DNA of 64,000 nt from contig OZ231127.1 of assembly GCA_965153355.1 (NCBI GenBank), forward strand, positions 55,676,001 to 55,740,000. Direction: 5' to 3'. This document shows, piece by piece, positions 10,007-21,422 of the stretch. This DNA is from Flaccisagitta enflata. Lineage: Eukaryota; Chaetognatha; Sagittoidea; Aphragmophora. The first letter of the stretch is position 1, and the number at the start of each line of letters is the position of its first letter. The notes beneath the pieces are model-generated. The model was not told the origin of the DNA, made no database searches, and saw only the letters and a program-made list of their open reading frames with translations. Both the position numbers and the translations under genes were made by a program.

Positions 10007-10951
10007 AAAAAGAAAAAGAAAAAGAAAAAGAAAAAGAAAAAGAAAAAGAAAAAGAAGAAGAAGAAGAAGAAGAAGAAGAAGAAGAAGACAAATGATTATT
10101 TTTGTGGGTGAAAAGCTTCCCCATCATTAGGTTATAAATATAAGCTGATGAAAGAAATAAAAGTGGAAGATTTGCAGTTAGGAATATTAAAAAGATAAGT
10201 TGAAAAAAAACTGAAAAAAGATTCATGAGTTTTATGTGGTGTCAGACTGTAGTTTGAATAAGGGATGTAAAGTGATTAACCGCTTCTGTTTTGGTGGGTG
10301 GGTTAGCTACTTATATTCACATTACAACATAGAAGCAGAAGCCGCAGCTGAAGCGGTGGAAGCGGCATGAAAATGGTCCACTTCCTCATCCCTAGTTCGC
10401 CTGAAAGTTGTATTGATTTAGATATCAACATGCAAAAACTTTATTGCAGGAAATAGTAATTTTTGGTTATCACTGTGCTTTTTTTAACAACAGCCTTTAA
10501 ACTGATTGAGCAATAAAAAAAAGTTTTTTTTCATGAATTTTTTTGGATCTAAAATCTTTTTATTTTACTAGGGATGAAGAAGGGATATCAACTTTGTTGA
10601 GATGTCTTTTGTAAACCAATAGAAGACAATGGTCTTGTTTTGAAGATTTGTTTGAATATCTTTCAAATAGTCACTGATCTTAAAGTTTTTTAGTCGCTTG
10701 CTAAGAGTGTCCCTTGGCAGGTCTGTCTGTCTGTCAAAAACGCAAAACATTACTGCCCTTGCCCTGTCACAATACAGCCCCTGCCCACTCACAACATACT
10801 GCCCTGCCCACCTACATCACTGCCCCTGCCTACCCACAAACAACTATTTATTGGCCATATGAGCCTTGATAAAACTGCAAGTCTTTTTTGGGGGCCTCGC
10901 AGCTGCAGTAGCCTCGGGCCTCGCGCATGGTTGATCCGGGCCAGATGCCGG
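9806..10951. repeat. Family B element 3 with terminal inverted repeats
   Basis: CCGGTCTGGCCTGGATCAACCA (9806-9827) is matched in inverted form at 10929-10951 (GGTTGATCCGGGCCAGATGCCGG). Inside the left end lies CCTTAGGCCTCGCGC, then GGGGGCCTCGCGC and an A/G tract with (GAA)n and (GAAAAA)n (9890-10090). Inside the right end lie GGGGGCCTCGC and CCTCGGGCCTCGCGC. This is the best-delimited family B member. It also contains a small inverted-repeat element (10259-10395) and a degraded family A part (10715-10870). Confidence 0.65.
10259..10395. repeat. Small inverted-repeat element, diverged copy
   Basis: AAGGGATGTAAAGTG at the left and CCACTTCCTCATCCCTA at the right are inverted, with GAAGCGG-type words inside. 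A better-preserved relative is at 43878-44013. Confidence 0.55.
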
Positions 10952-11582
10952 TTGCTAGGCTTTGGTTCTATGTTCCCAGGTGTAAACGTCGGTTGATCCT
11001 GTGGTGCCAGATGCAAATGCTGATTGTTAACAGGTCATTATAAAAACATAGCTTCTTTTTTAAGGAGATCTAAAGGAAATAGCTACGTTTTTGCCTATAA
11101 ATGACCCGTTAAGTTACTGGCTTACAGCGGTTAGTCCCCTGTTGCCAGATGCAATTACAGATTCCATCACTCCCGTTGGTGAATCCCGAGGTCCAGTTGT
11201 TGGTCTCATGACGCAAAATGCAAATGTCAGTCGCAAGGTAGTAGTTGTTGGAAGTTTGGAATCATATTGCAAGTTGCTTTTTTTTTTTCTTTTTTTTTTT
11301 TTGCACCCTTTGGCCGGAATAGTTTCACATGTAGTCGAGGGTCCAGCTGGACTTGACTATGATGCAAAAAAGTGAGATGAAAGGATAATTCATGCAGATG
11401 GATTTAATCACGTGATTTATGATTTTACAATGCTGAGATGAAAAGCCAGCTGCCTCCACGTCATGGAACAAAACGTAATGTTTGCAGTGAGCATAGTTTT
11501 GCTTAAAAATATTATAGCCAGGCCAAGAGATGTCCAATAGATTCGTCCTCTTTAGACGTAAGTTATCAAAATACAAATGATT

Positions 11583-12010
11583 AAGATATAAAGATATTAA
11601 GATATTAAGATATAATGATATGAAGAATTGAAGATATAAAGATATTGTGATAAAGAGAGAAATATTAACTGATTACTCCCTCAGTCCCCTCCCCCCACGC
11701 TCCCCGCCCCCACGCCTCCCCACGCCGCCCGCCCCAACGCCTCCCCACCCCCCCCCACACCTACCATGAAGAGACATGAAGAGACATGAAGCGACATGAA
11801 GAGACATAAGAGACATAGGTGACATATGACACTTAGGAGATATAGGAGACATATGAGAAAAAAGAGACATAAGAGACATAAGAGAAATATAAGAGACAAA
11901 GGAGACATAAAGGAGCCATGAGAGACAAAAGAGACAACAGAGACGAATCAGACATAGGATATAAAAGAGAAATGAAGAGACATGAAGAGACATAAAGATG
12001 CATAAAAAGA
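11583..12010 (+). repeat. Low-complexity block: AGATAT, CCCCACGC and GAGACATA repeats
   Basis: An AAGATATTAAGATAT tract (to about 11655) and a C-rich CCCCACGCCTCCCCACGCC tract (11685-11757) precede about 230 bp of degenerate GAGACATAA units. No coding signal. Between 10952 and 11582 I see only loosely repeated CAGATGCAAAT words and a T-rich tract at 11279-11302. Confidence 0.8.
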
Positions 12011-12283
12011 AATGAAGAGGAAACCTTCAAATACATATTCAGAAAATTTCGCGTTACCAACCAGCCGACCAACCAACCAAGGGACATAAGTACCCACTCA
12101 AAGAGATGAGAGGATGCATCTAAGAAGGGTCATCGCCGAGTTACCATTCACGGGACCGCGATGGATAATCCCTTTTGGTTTCAATTTCTTTTTTACATTT
12201 TTCGTTTTTTTTTAAAGAAGAACAGGGATTTATTGGCAAGCAAAAGGACGATATGGACGGGGCTGCCGTCCCTACACCCGTTT

Positions 12284-14966
12284 TTAGTCGCGTGCACGCG
12301 ACTCTATACTCCGCTTTGTCGGTCCGTCCCTCTGTCCGTCCGTCCGTCCGTCCCCTTTTTACTTTTTTCTATATATTGCCAGTTTTTAAGTCATTTTTAA
12401 TCATTATAAGTCATTCTAAACCATTTTAAGTCATTCTGAGTCATTCTAAGTCATTCTGAGTTATTCTGAGTTATTCTGAGTCATTTTTGCATATATGTAC
12501 TACGTCTCATTTTGAGTTGTTTTGAGTCATTTTAAATCATTTTGAGTCATTTTAAGTCATTTATTGTGATTTTAAGTCATTTTGAACCATTTTAAGTCAT
12601 TTTGAGTCATCTTGCGTCATTCTAAGTCATTTTGAACCATTTTTCTTTGTTGTGCTACGTCTCATTTCTAATGACTTTGAATCATTTGAAGTCATTTTGA
12701 ATCAATTTGAGTCATTTTGAGTCAATCTGAACCATTTTTTTATTTTTGTACTATATCTCTTTGAGTCATTTTGAATTATTTTGAGTCATTTTGAGTCATT
12801 TTGAGTCATTCTGAGTCATTCTGAGTCATTCTTAGTCATTCTGAGTCATTCTGAGTCATTCTGAGTCATTCTGAGTCATTCTGAGTCATTTTTTCATTTT
12901 TGTACTACATCTCATTTTGAGTCATTTTGAATCATTTTAAGTTGTTTGGGTCGTCTGGAGTTATTTTGAGTCATTTTTTTGTTGTTTTTGGTCATTTTTG
13001 TTTGCATTTAGTCATTTTTGGTCATTTTTGATCATTTACGTCACCTTGTTCATTTAAGTCATCTGTGTCATTTTTGGGCATTTAAAGTAGTTTTAAGTCA
13101 TTTTAAGTCATTTTGAGACATTTCAGGTCATTTTTGGTCATTTTCATGGTTTTTTGGTATGTTTTGATTATGTCTTTTGGTTTTTGGTTTTTGGTTTTTG
13201 GTTTTTAGGTTTTTAGGTTTTTTTGTTTTTGGTTTTTTGGTTTCTGGTCATTTAACATGATTTTTGGTATGTTTTGGTCATTTGTTTTTGGTTTTTTAGT
13301 TTTTTGGTTATTGGTTATTTGGTATGTTTTGGTAATTGATGTTTTTGGTTTTTGGGTTTTCTGGTTTTTGGGTTTTTGGTTTTTGGTTTTTGTTTTTTGG
13401 TTTTTGGTTTTTGGATTTTGGTTTTTGGTTTTTGGATTTTGAATTTTGGTTTTTGGATTTTGTTTTTTGCTTTTTTGTTCTTTTGTTTTTTTGTCTTTTG
13501 TTTTTTTGTTTTTTTTGTTTTTTGTTTTTTGTTTTTTTGTTTTGTTTTTTTTGTTTTTGTTTTTTGTTTTTTGTTTTTGTTTTTTTGTTTTTTTTTTTTG
13601 TTTTTGTTTTTTTTGTTTTTTTTGTTTTGTTTTTGTTTTTGTTTTTGTTTTTGTTTTTTTTGTTTTTGTTTTTGTTTTTGTTTTTTTTTTTTTTTGTTTT
13701 GTTTTTTTGTTTTTTTGTTTTTGTTTTTGTTTTTTTGTTTTTGTTTTTGTTTTTTGTTTTTTGTTTTTGTTTTTTGTTTTTGTTTTTTGTTTTGTTTTTG
13801 TTTTTTTTGTTTTTGTTTTTGTTTTTGTTTTTTTTGTTTTTCGTTTTTTGTGTTTTTGTTTTTTGTTTTTGTTTTTGGTTTTTTTGTTAGGTTTTGGTTT
13901 GGTTTTTGGTTTTTTTTTTGTTTTTGGGTTTTTTTTTTTTTTTTTTGGTCATTTATGTTTTTTGCTGTGTTTTGGTCATTTATGTTTATTGGTATGTTCT
14001 GGTCATTTATGTTTATTGGTATGTTTTGGTCATTTATGTTATTTCCAGTGTGCTGGTTTAAGTCTGCTGGTTTAAGTCTGCTGGTTTAAATCTGCTGGTT
14101 TAAGTCTGCTGGTTTACGTCTGTTGGTTTAAGTTGGCTGGTTTAAGTTGGCTGGTTTAAGTTTGCTGGTTTAAGTTGGCTGGTTTAAGTGGCTGGTTTAA
14201 GTTTGCTGGTTAAAGTATGCTGGTTAAAGTCTGCTGGTTAAAGTCTGCTGGTTAAAGTCTGATGGTTTAAGTCTGCTGGTTTAAGTCTGGTTTAAGTGTG
14301 TTGGTTAAAGTCTGCGGGTTTAAGTCTGCTGGTTTAAGTCTGCTGGTTTAAGTCTGCTGGTTTAAGTCTGCTGGTTTAAGTCTGCTGGTTTATGTCTGCT
14401 GGTTTAAGTCTGCTGGTTTCAGTCTGCTGGTTTGTCTGCTGGTTTAAGTCTGCTGTTTTTCAGTCTGCTGGTTTAAGTCAGGTGGTTTAAGTCCGCTGGT
14501 TTCAGACCGCTGGTTTAAGTCTGCTGGTTTAAGTCTGCTGGTTTAAGTCCGCTGGTTTAAGTCTGCTGGTTTAAGTCTGCTGGTTTAAGTCTGCTGCTTT
14601 AAGTCTGCTGTTTTAAGTCTGCTGGTTCAGGTCTGCTGGTTTAAGTCTGCTGGTTTAAGTCTGCTGGTTTAAGACTGCTGGTTTAAGTCTGCTTGTTTAA
14701 GTCTGCTGGTTTAAGTCTGCTGGTTTAAGTCTGCTGGTTTAAGACTGCTGGTTTAAGTCTGCTTGTTTAAGTCTGCTGGTTTAAGTCTGCTGGTTAAGGT
14801 CTGCTGGTTAAAGTCTGGTTTCAGTATGGTTTAGTCCTTTTTTATTGCTTGGGTTGATAGAGTTGATTAATTTGACTCAATTACAAAAGTCACCACTTTT
14901 TCCAGTCGTCCCAGCCTGTAATTGGGTGGGTTTCCACTGCCTCCAATACCTCATTCAGCTGATTTA
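12284..14966 (+). repeat. Long family A element (A2 type), left part, split by the BEL/Pao insertion
   Basis: It starts TAGTCGCGTGCACGCGACT, CTATACTCCGCTTTGTCGG and CCGT words. Three consecutive tandem domains follow: a 10-bp TCATTTTGAG array (about 12390-13130), a G/T-only TTTTGG / GTTTTT tract (13140-13960) and a 14-bp CTGCTGGTTTAAGT array (14047-14830). Unique sequence precedes the retrotransposon. The missing right end is found beyond the 3' LTR (21423-21559). Confidence 0.75.
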
Positions 14967-14971
14967 TTTAT
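14967..14971 (+). repeat. Target-site duplication (left)
   Basis: TTTAT abuts the 5' LTR and recurs at 21418-21422 after the 3' LTR. Five bp fits BEL/Pao integrases. Because TTTATTA also follows the 5' LTR internally, the LTR boundary is uncertain by a few bases. Confidence 0.55.
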
Positions 14972-15510
14972 CGTACGTTCCTTTTTCTCGCGTTTCCCAC
15001 AGTTGGGAATATTTTCGTAAGAAATCATAAAAGTCAAAATCGTTTCCCAGCCTTTCACGGCCTTTGTCGACTAAATGCAAGATTGTTTACATTTTAAGTT
15101 CCGTTTTTATTCCTTTACATTTTTTTCTCTCTTGATTTCTCATTATTGATTTACGCTTTACTGAAGTTGGTTCTTTTTTATTCACATTCAGGAGAAAGGA
15201 CTTTTTTTCTCCTCTCCTCCCGCGCATCTAATCCTCTCTCTCCCGCGCATCTGATCCTCTCTCTCGCGCATCGCGGAATAGGATTACAAACTCGGAATAC
15301 TAACAACAGCAACAAAATAAAGCATATAAAATCAAAACTCAAACCTTTGAACATTAATGGAATACTGCGCATAAAAAGGATTATAAAACAAAACAGTCTG
15401 TTGAAATTCTCTCCTCTCATCCTCCATCTCTCTATTCGTCCATCATTCTCATCTCTATCTATCATTCCCAAATCGGCGAAGTAAGTCAAATGTCTGCTTA
15501 TTGTTGCCGG
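14972..15510 (+). repeat. BEL/Pao 5' long terminal repeat
   Basis: About 539 bp starting CGTACGTTCC and ending TTGTTGCCGG. It matches 20878-21417 with only one single-base indel and two substitutions that I can see (G/A near 15251, C/A near 15350). An AATAAA lies at 15316-15321 and A/T-rich TATAAA-like words at about 15327 and 15383 could serve transcription. The open frame inside it is not a gene. The terminal dinucleotides are not the usual TG..CA at the boundaries I chose. Confidence 0.85.
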
Positions 15511-15519
15511 TTTATTATT

Positions 15520-15538
15520 TGGCGTCCTGTGAAGAGTC
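15520..15538 (+). promoter_or_regulatory. Putative primer-binding site
   Basis: TGGCGTCCTGTGAAGAGTC begins with the TGG expected opposite a tRNA 3' CCA end and lies within 10 bp of the 5' LTR. I cannot assign the tRNA. Confidence 0.5.
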
Positions 15539-15681
15539 ACCACCTTTCATCTGTGTCTCTTTCATTTCAAGTTTAGGTAGTACCAATTTTGGCTTGTTGG
15601 GGGTGACGGCATAGCTTTAAGCCCATCACAGCTGTTGTGTTACTATCCTCTTTTTGAGACACATTTTTTTTTGGTGGGAAG

Positions 15682-18600
15682 ATGGAAGTTACAAGAGCTC
15701 AATCCAAGATTGAGGTATGGGAATCTGGGCTTTCAACAGGCAAAAAAGCCGCTTTGGTGGCTTGGAGGAGCAAAAGAAGACAAGCGAGAATAAAGATTAC
15801 TAAAGGGGCCACAAAATTGCTTTCTGAAGTGGCTGACAAACGGAAGGCTAAAGTTGTTTCAGCAAGAGAAGATTTGAAGATCTTGAAATCAGATTTGCAA
15901 AAAATTGATGATGAAATTTGGTCTTTGATGGAAGATGAATCAGTCATGGAGGCTGATATGCTGATTGGGGATGAATGGTATGAAAAAGCTTCGGAAGCTT
16001 TTGCAGATGCAGATGATTTTTTGGATCAATTAGCATCCCCAGCAGCAGCAGTTGTCTCTTCCACAGATCCAGTTGCTAGCACCCTGGCTAGGTTACCCAA
16101 GGTTGATTTGCAGAAATTCACAGGCAAGTCTCCTGGGGAATATCAGACATTCATCAATTCTTTCAACACTCTCATTCATAGCCGTACAGATTTGGCTAAA
16201 GTGCAAAAGTTGATCTACTTGAAATTTGCATGCATCGAGGATGCTGCTGAGCTTGCTGAAGGCTACAGCTTGACAGATGACAATTATGACAATTTCAGAA
16301 AAACATTGGAGACTATGTTTGGACATCCAAGGTTGGTCCAACAATCCCATGTTGATAACATTCTGAATCTCAAACCCTTTGAGACTCATTCCATCATGCC
16401 CTTTTTGTCCACTCTAGAAACATCATTGCGATGTTTAGCAGAATACAAGGCAGACATGGAAGAGTGTGCCTATTTTATTGTGCCTCATGTTGAAAAGCTG
16501 ATGCCCAAGGAAATCAAACAAAAGTGGAAAGAAGAAATCTATGATGATCAATCTTTTTCAACAAAGAAGTTATTGACTTTTTTGCATGCAAAGCTTCAGT
16601 GCTATGGGCAGAATGAAAAGGGTGATGGAAAAAACAAAGATGTTCGCCCGAAAACAACATCCATGTTGTCTACAGCAAGCAAAGAATATCAGTGTTACTA
16701 CTGTGAAAAGAGTCACAAGATTTTTGCCTGTGATGAGTTCAAGAAGTTGTCACCGAAAGAAAGGTCAAACTTCATTTCCAAGAAAAAGTTCTGTAACCGG
16801 TGTCTTTCACCGTTCAATCAGAAGCATACGCCTCAAACATGCAGATCAGGCATGTGCAAAGTCTGCAACAAGCCTCACAACACTCTCCTTCATTGGGGAA
16901 GTTCGCCTAAGGGCCAACAAGGAAATCAGCAAGAAGCAAAATCTTCAGCATCATCATCATCTGTGTCATCGCCGGTGACTTCAAGCCAGGAAGAATCATC
17001 AAAACCAGTGTCAGAATCGGCATCATTTGTCATCACAAGTAAATCTTCATCAACAGAGAAGATTAGTGCCAATGCCCTTCACCATGCCCCGGTGAAGAAG
17101 GAAAAGTTGACAGTTTTGAAAAACTTTCAAGCTGTGCCAAGAGGAAGGCCTGATGTTGTTGTCAGGTCTGCAATTGATGATGGTTCACAGAAAACCTGGA
17201 TTCTTGCAAGAACTGCGCGAAAATTGAAATTGCCAGTTTTGAGAAGAACGCTTCTCGCAGTTGCTACTGCATTCTCTGATGAATACAATGCACCACGGTT
17301 GTATGATGTTGTCAAAATTAGTCTTCGGACAAAAGATGGCCGTTTTTGCGAAATGGAAGCCATTGTTTCTCAGTCTGACAAGTTGACTGTAGACATGGAA
17401 GCGATCAATTTTGATCCAGTGGAAACTTATCCACATTTGGCCGACATTCGTTTTTCAGATGTGTACCCTCGGGATGCCTCTGAAGTTGAATTACTCATTG
17501 GTAATGATTTTGCTGACAACATTGAGACTGGTCGCAGACGGATTGGAAAGTTTGGGGAGCCATCAGCAATCGAAACGCTGTTTGGCTGGTGCCTTTCTGG
17601 TAGAATTGACCAAGAGGTTCCATTGCTAACTTCAACAAATCTTTCCCCTGTGGTTGAGCTTGAAAATACTCTCGAGAAGTTTTGGCGTCTAGAAGAAGTG
17701 CCTAACCCAAAGTCACGAATCAAAACTTTGATTGATGAAAAGGTTCATCAAGAATTTCTTGAAAGAATTGAGTATGATGAAGCCAACCAGCAGTACAAGG
17801 TTGAGATTCCTTACAAACCAGAAGTGAAAGATTTAGAAAACAACTATGCGCCGGCGAAAATGTTGTACTTGAAACAGCAGGAGAAGCTGAAGAAAGATCC
17901 TGAGAAGCGAGACACGGTCCACAAGATTTTTGATGATCAAATTGATAGGGGCGTTCTTGAACTGGTCTCTGAGACAGACACCCCCAAGGGTGGGGTTCAT
18001 TACTTGCCATGGCATCTGGTTGAGAGGCCTGGCCATCCAACCACTCCAACAAGAATTGTAAAAAACGCCTCTTTTAGAGGCCGTAATGGCATTTCCTTGA
18101 ACAGCGCTCAGCACGTCGGGCCCAATTTATTGCCGGATATAGTTGCATCAACTATCAGATTTCGCAAAGGCAGAATTGGTTTCATTACTGATGTTAGTAA
18201 AATGTTTTGGCAGGTGAAGATCCCTCCAGAACAACAAGACCTTCATCGAATAATTACACATAAGGGCATTGCTCGGCAATGTACAGTTATGTTTGGTGAG
18301 TCTTCTTCACCGTTCCTTTCCATGGCTACTTGCCATTACCATGCAAGCCGGGAAGACATCAAGCAGAAGTTTCCAGAGGCCTGTCGCTATGTCATGATGG
18401 CCCTCTACATGGATGATATTCCAGATTGTGTAGATGATTTGGAAAATGGTGTTGAGGTCTTGACTCAACTGAGAGGTTTTTTCTCCTCAATGCACATGAA
18501 GATGCACAAGATCAACAGTAACAACAAGGAACTGCTTGCAAAGATTGAAGGAACAGATGACAAAGAAGAAGCAGTTGTTCTTGGTTTAAATTGGAACACA

Positions 18601-20790
18601 ATTGATGACACCCTTCATGTGCCCATCAAAACTTGGGACAGGACTCCCTCTACAAAAAGGGAATTTTTGCAACAAATTGCTGCGTTCTGGGATCCAATCG
18701 GTGGACGAAGTCCACTAATTTGCAGGGGCAAGATGCTTATGCAAAAGATTTGGCAATCTGGCTCAAATTGGGATGATCCCCTTTCTGACAACTTGAAAAA
18801 GGAAGTTGAAGACTTCAGAAAAGCCATTTGTGTTGGATTTTCAGTTTCTCGATTTTTTGGAAGCCCCAAAGTCCTTCATGTATTCTGTGATGCGAGTGAA
18901 GGCGCATCTGCCTGTGTTGGCTATGTCATCTCTCCAAATGGCTCATTTTTTCTTCTCTCTAAGACAAGGGTGAAGCCTATCAAAGTTGTCTCTCTCCCTC
19001 GCATGGAGCTCCTAGGTGCTGTTCTTGGTGCTAGGCTCCTTGACTTCCTCAAAGAAGAGGTTTTCACATCCAAAATTGAATCTTTCCTGTGGACAGACTC
19101 CACTATTGCCTTGGGTTGGATTGAATCACCTTCGGCAAGATACAAACCATTTGTTGGCAACCGCATTGCTGAAATTCAGCGAACAAGCTCTAAGCACTCA
19201 GCCACATGGCTTTGGGTACCTGGAACCCTTAATCCAGCAGATTTGCCCTCGCGTGGCATTTGGCCTCTGAATCCTGAGCAGTCTAGGCTTTGGGCAGAAG
19301 GCCCTGAATTTTTGAAAAGTGGTGATTGGCCCAATCAGCCAAAGGCTGAAATGCCTGATTTGGAACTAAGAAAAGTTGCAGTTTGTGCTGTGTCTGTTCA
19401 TGAGCCTCTCATTCAGTTAGAGCGCTTCAGCTCTTTTGAGAAATTGCTACGCACCATGGTTTATGTTTTACGTTTTTCCCGCCCTTTGGCGGCCAGCGTT
19501 TCTATGGCTGAACAAAGAAAAAGGGCTATGGAAAAACTTGTCATGGATGAACAGAGGGTTCATTTCCCCCATGAATATGAATGCCTTCAAAAGAACCAAT
19601 CATTGCCTAAAAATTCTCGACTATTGCAGTTCAGTCCATTTTTGGAAGATGGCATCATGAAGATGGGAGGCAGAGTTTCGAAAGATTTGGTTCTTCTGCC
19701 TGACAAGTCTCATCTTACTCTCCTGCTTATAAGAAATGCTCATCTCTCAAATCTTCATGCTGGTGCAAATCACACTCTAGCATACCTTCGCCAAAAATTT
19801 TGGATTCTCAGAGGAATGGCTGCTGTCAAAAAAGAAATCAGATCTTGCATCACATGCAAAAGGATTCATCAACCACTGTGTCAACAGAAAATGGCGGACC
19901 TTCCAAACTTCCGCAAGGAGCCATCTCCGCCGTTTTACAATACAGGACTCGACTACGCAGGACCTCTCCTTGTCAAGCCACGAGGAGGCCCTCCTGCTAA
20001 AGAAGAGAAACGTTATATTTGTCTCTTCACCTGCGCATCAACAAGAGGAGTTCATCTAGAAATCGTCCAAGATTTGTCAGCAGATGAATTTCTAATGGCC
20101 TTCACACGCTTCACCGCTCGAAGGGGGAGGCCATCTCATCTTAACAGCGACAACGCGACTACGTTCAAAAAAGCAGCAAAACTTCTGCCTGACATCAAAT
20201 GGCATTTCAATCCTCCTGCCGCCCCATGGTGGGGTGGATACTGGGAGTCTCTCGTCAAATCCATCAAAACTCCGCTCAAAAAGGTTTTGGGCAACTCTCT
20301 GGTCTCTGACAACGAACTGTCAACACTGATTATTCGAATCGAAGAAATCATCAACTCGCGTCCACTCACTCCATTAGTGGACGACCCGGATCAAGTTCCA
20401 CTTACGCCTGCCAAAATGCTCATTGGCAGGGATCTTCAACAACCTCTAGAATCATCTTTGGACATTCCTCCTGCTAGATCAGCCTTCTCAGCAAGGCTGA
20501 AATATTTGCAACAATTGCAAATGGACTGGTCCAAACGATTTGTGAACGAATATCTTCCTTCGCTCGAGCCACGTCGAAAGTGGCATAACGAATCACCAAA
20601 CCTTGCCGTGGGAACACTAGTGCTTCTCAAAAAAGAGAACACAAAACGTCATCTCTGGCCACTGGCGCGTGTGGTCCAATCTCACATCGGACGCGACGGA
20701 AATGTGAGATCTGTTACGCTCAAAGATGAAAAAGGAAAATTGGTCAAACGACCTATTCAGAACGTTGTGAATCTCGAAAATGACAATTGA
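15682..20790 (+). CDS. BEL/Pao retrotransposon Gag-Pol polyprotein, intact
   Basis: A single 1702-codon frame. Residues 1-110 are charged and helical. A DUF1759-type Gag region spans about 135-300. Cys/His clusters at 338-405 (CYYC...CNRC...CKVC) resemble zinc knuckles. A DUF1758-type aspartic protease follows, with DDGS at 499-502. The reverse transcriptase has D837 (FITDVSK) and YMDD at 909-912. The RNase H-like part has D1070, E1109 and D1139. The integrase has an HHCC domain (C1389, C1392) and a core with D1424, D1490 and E1522, then a DUF5641-like C-terminus with WPLARV. In BEL/Pao elements these proteins package RNA, process the polyprotein, copy RNA to DNA and insert it. No stop or frameshift interrupts the frame and all catalytic motifs are present, so it may be active. 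The start was chosen as the first ATG, 160 bp after the primer site. Confidence 0.95.
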   Translation: MEVTRAQSKIEVWESGLSTGKKAALVAWRSKRRQARIKITKGATKLLSEVADKRKAKVVSAREDLKILKSDLQKIDDEIWSLMEDESVMEADMLIGDEWYEKASEAFADADDFLDQLASPAAAVVSSTDPVASTLARLPKVDLQKFTGKSPGEYQTFINSFNTLIHSRTDLAKVQKLIYLKFACIEDAAELAEGYSLTDDNYDNFRKTLETMFGHPRLVQQSHVDNILNLKPFETHSIMPFLSTLETSLRCLAEYKADMEECAYFIVPHVEKLMPKEIKQKWKEEIYDDQSFSTKKLLTFLHAKLQCYGQNEKGDGKNKDVRPKTTSMLSTASKEYQCYYCEKSHKIFACDEFKKLSPKERSNFISKKKFCNRCLSPFNQKHTPQTCRSGMCKVCNKPHNTLLHWGSSPKGQQGNQQEAKSSASSSSVSSPVTSSQEESSKPVSESASFVITSKSSSTEKISANALHHAPVKKEKLTVLKNFQAVPRGRPDVVVRSAIDDGSQKTWILARTARKLKLPVLRRTLLAVATAFSDEYNAPRLYDVVKISLRTKDGRFCEMEAIVSQSDKLTVDMEAINFDPVETYPHLADIRFSDVYPRDASEVELLIGNDFADNIETGRRRIGKFGEPSAIETLFGWCLSGRIDQEVPLLTSTNLSPVVELENTLEKFWRLEEVPNPKSRIKTLIDEKVHQEFLERIEYDEANQQYKVEIPYKPEVKDLENNYAPAKMLYLKQQEKLKKDPEKRDTVHKIFDDQIDRGVLELVSETDTPKGGVHYLPWHLVERPGHPTTPTRIVKNASFRGRNGISLNSAQHVGPNLLPDIVASTIRFRKGRIGFITDVSKMFWQVKIPPEQQDLHRIITHKGIARQCTVMFGESSSPFLSMATCHYHASREDIKQKFPEACRYVMMALYMDDIPDCVDDLENGVEVLTQLRGFFSSMHMKMHKINSNNKELLAKIEGTDDKEEAVVLGLNWNTIDDTLHVPIKTWDRTPSTKREFLQQIAAFWDPIGGRSPLICRGKMLMQKIWQSGSNWDDPLSDNLKKEVEDFRKAICVGFSVSRFFGSPKVLHVFCDASEGASACVGYVISPNGSFFLLSKTRVKPIKVVSLPRMELLGAVLGARLLDFLKEEVFTSKIESFLWTDSTIALGWIESPSARYKPFVGNRIAEIQRTSSKHSATWLWVPGTLNPADLPSRGIWPLNPEQSRLWAEGPEFLKSGDWPNQPKAEMPDLELRKVAVCAVSVHEPLIQLERFSSFEKLLRTMVYVLRFSRPLAASVSMAEQRKRAMEKLVMDEQRVHFPHEYECLQKNQSLPKNSRLLQFSPFLEDGIMKMGGRVSKDLVLLPDKSHLTLLLIRNAHLSNLHAGANHTLAYLRQKFWILRGMAAVKKEIRSCITCKRIHQPLCQQKMADLPNFRKEPSPPFYNTGLDYAGPLLVKPRGGPPAKEEKRYICLFTCASTRGVHLEIVQDLSADEFLMAFTRFTARRGRPSHLNSDNATTFKKAAKLLPDIKWHFNPPAAPWWGGYWESLVKSIKTPLKKVLGNSLVSDNELSTLIIRIEEIINSRPLTPLVDDPDQVPLTPAKMLIGRDLQQPLESSLDIPPARSAFSARLKYLQQLQMDWSKRFVNEYLPSLEPRRKWHNESPNLAVGTLVLLKKENTKRHLWPLARVVQSHIGRDGNVRSVTLKDEKGKLVKRPIQNVVNLENDN

Positions 20791-20877
20791 TGTGTCAAAC
20801 TGTTCGCTTGAATCATTTCGAATCATTTTTTTTCATTTTTTAAAAACACATGGTGTTTTTGGCGCGCACTGTTAAAT

Positions 20878-21417
20878 CGTACGTTTCCTTTTTCTCGCGT
20901 TTCCCACAGTTGGGAATATTTTCGTAAGAAATCATAAAAGTCAAAATCGTTTCCCAGCCTTTCACGGCCTTTGTCGACTAAATGCAAGATTGTTTACATT
21001 TTAAGTTCCGTTTTTATTCCTTTACATTTTTTTCTCTCTTGATTTCTCATTATTGATTTACGCTTTACTGAAGTTGGTTCTTTTTTATTCACATTCAGGA
21101 GAAAGGACTTTTTTTCTCCTCTCCTCCCGCGCATCTAATCCTCTCTCTCCCGCGCATCTAATCCTCTCTCTCGCGCATCGCGGAATAGGATTACAAACTC
21201 GGAATACTAACAACAGCAACAAAATAAAGCATATAAAATCAAAACTCAAACCTTTGAAAATTAATGGAATACTGCGCATAAAAAGGATTATAAAACAAAA
21301 CAGTCTGTTGAAATTCTCTCCTCTCATCCTCCATCTCTCTATTCGTCCATCATTCTCATCTCTATCTATCATTCCCAAATCGGCGAAGTAAGTCAAATGT
21401 CTGCTTATTGTTGCCGG
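20878..21417 (+). repeat. BEL/Pao 3' long terminal repeat
   Basis: About 540 bp, almost identical to 14972-15510. It begins 87 bp after the polyprotein stop. I do not see a clear polypurine tract just upstream; the sequence there is GGTGTTTTTGGCGCGCACTG. It is followed by TTTAT, matching the left flank. Confidence 0.85.
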
Positions 21418-21422
21418 TTTAT

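Noticed and set aside
15146-15484. 112-codon frame inside the LTR, repeated at 21053-21391
   Set aside because: It is duplicated only because the LTR is duplicated. Composition is CT-rich non-coding and no known protein motif is present.
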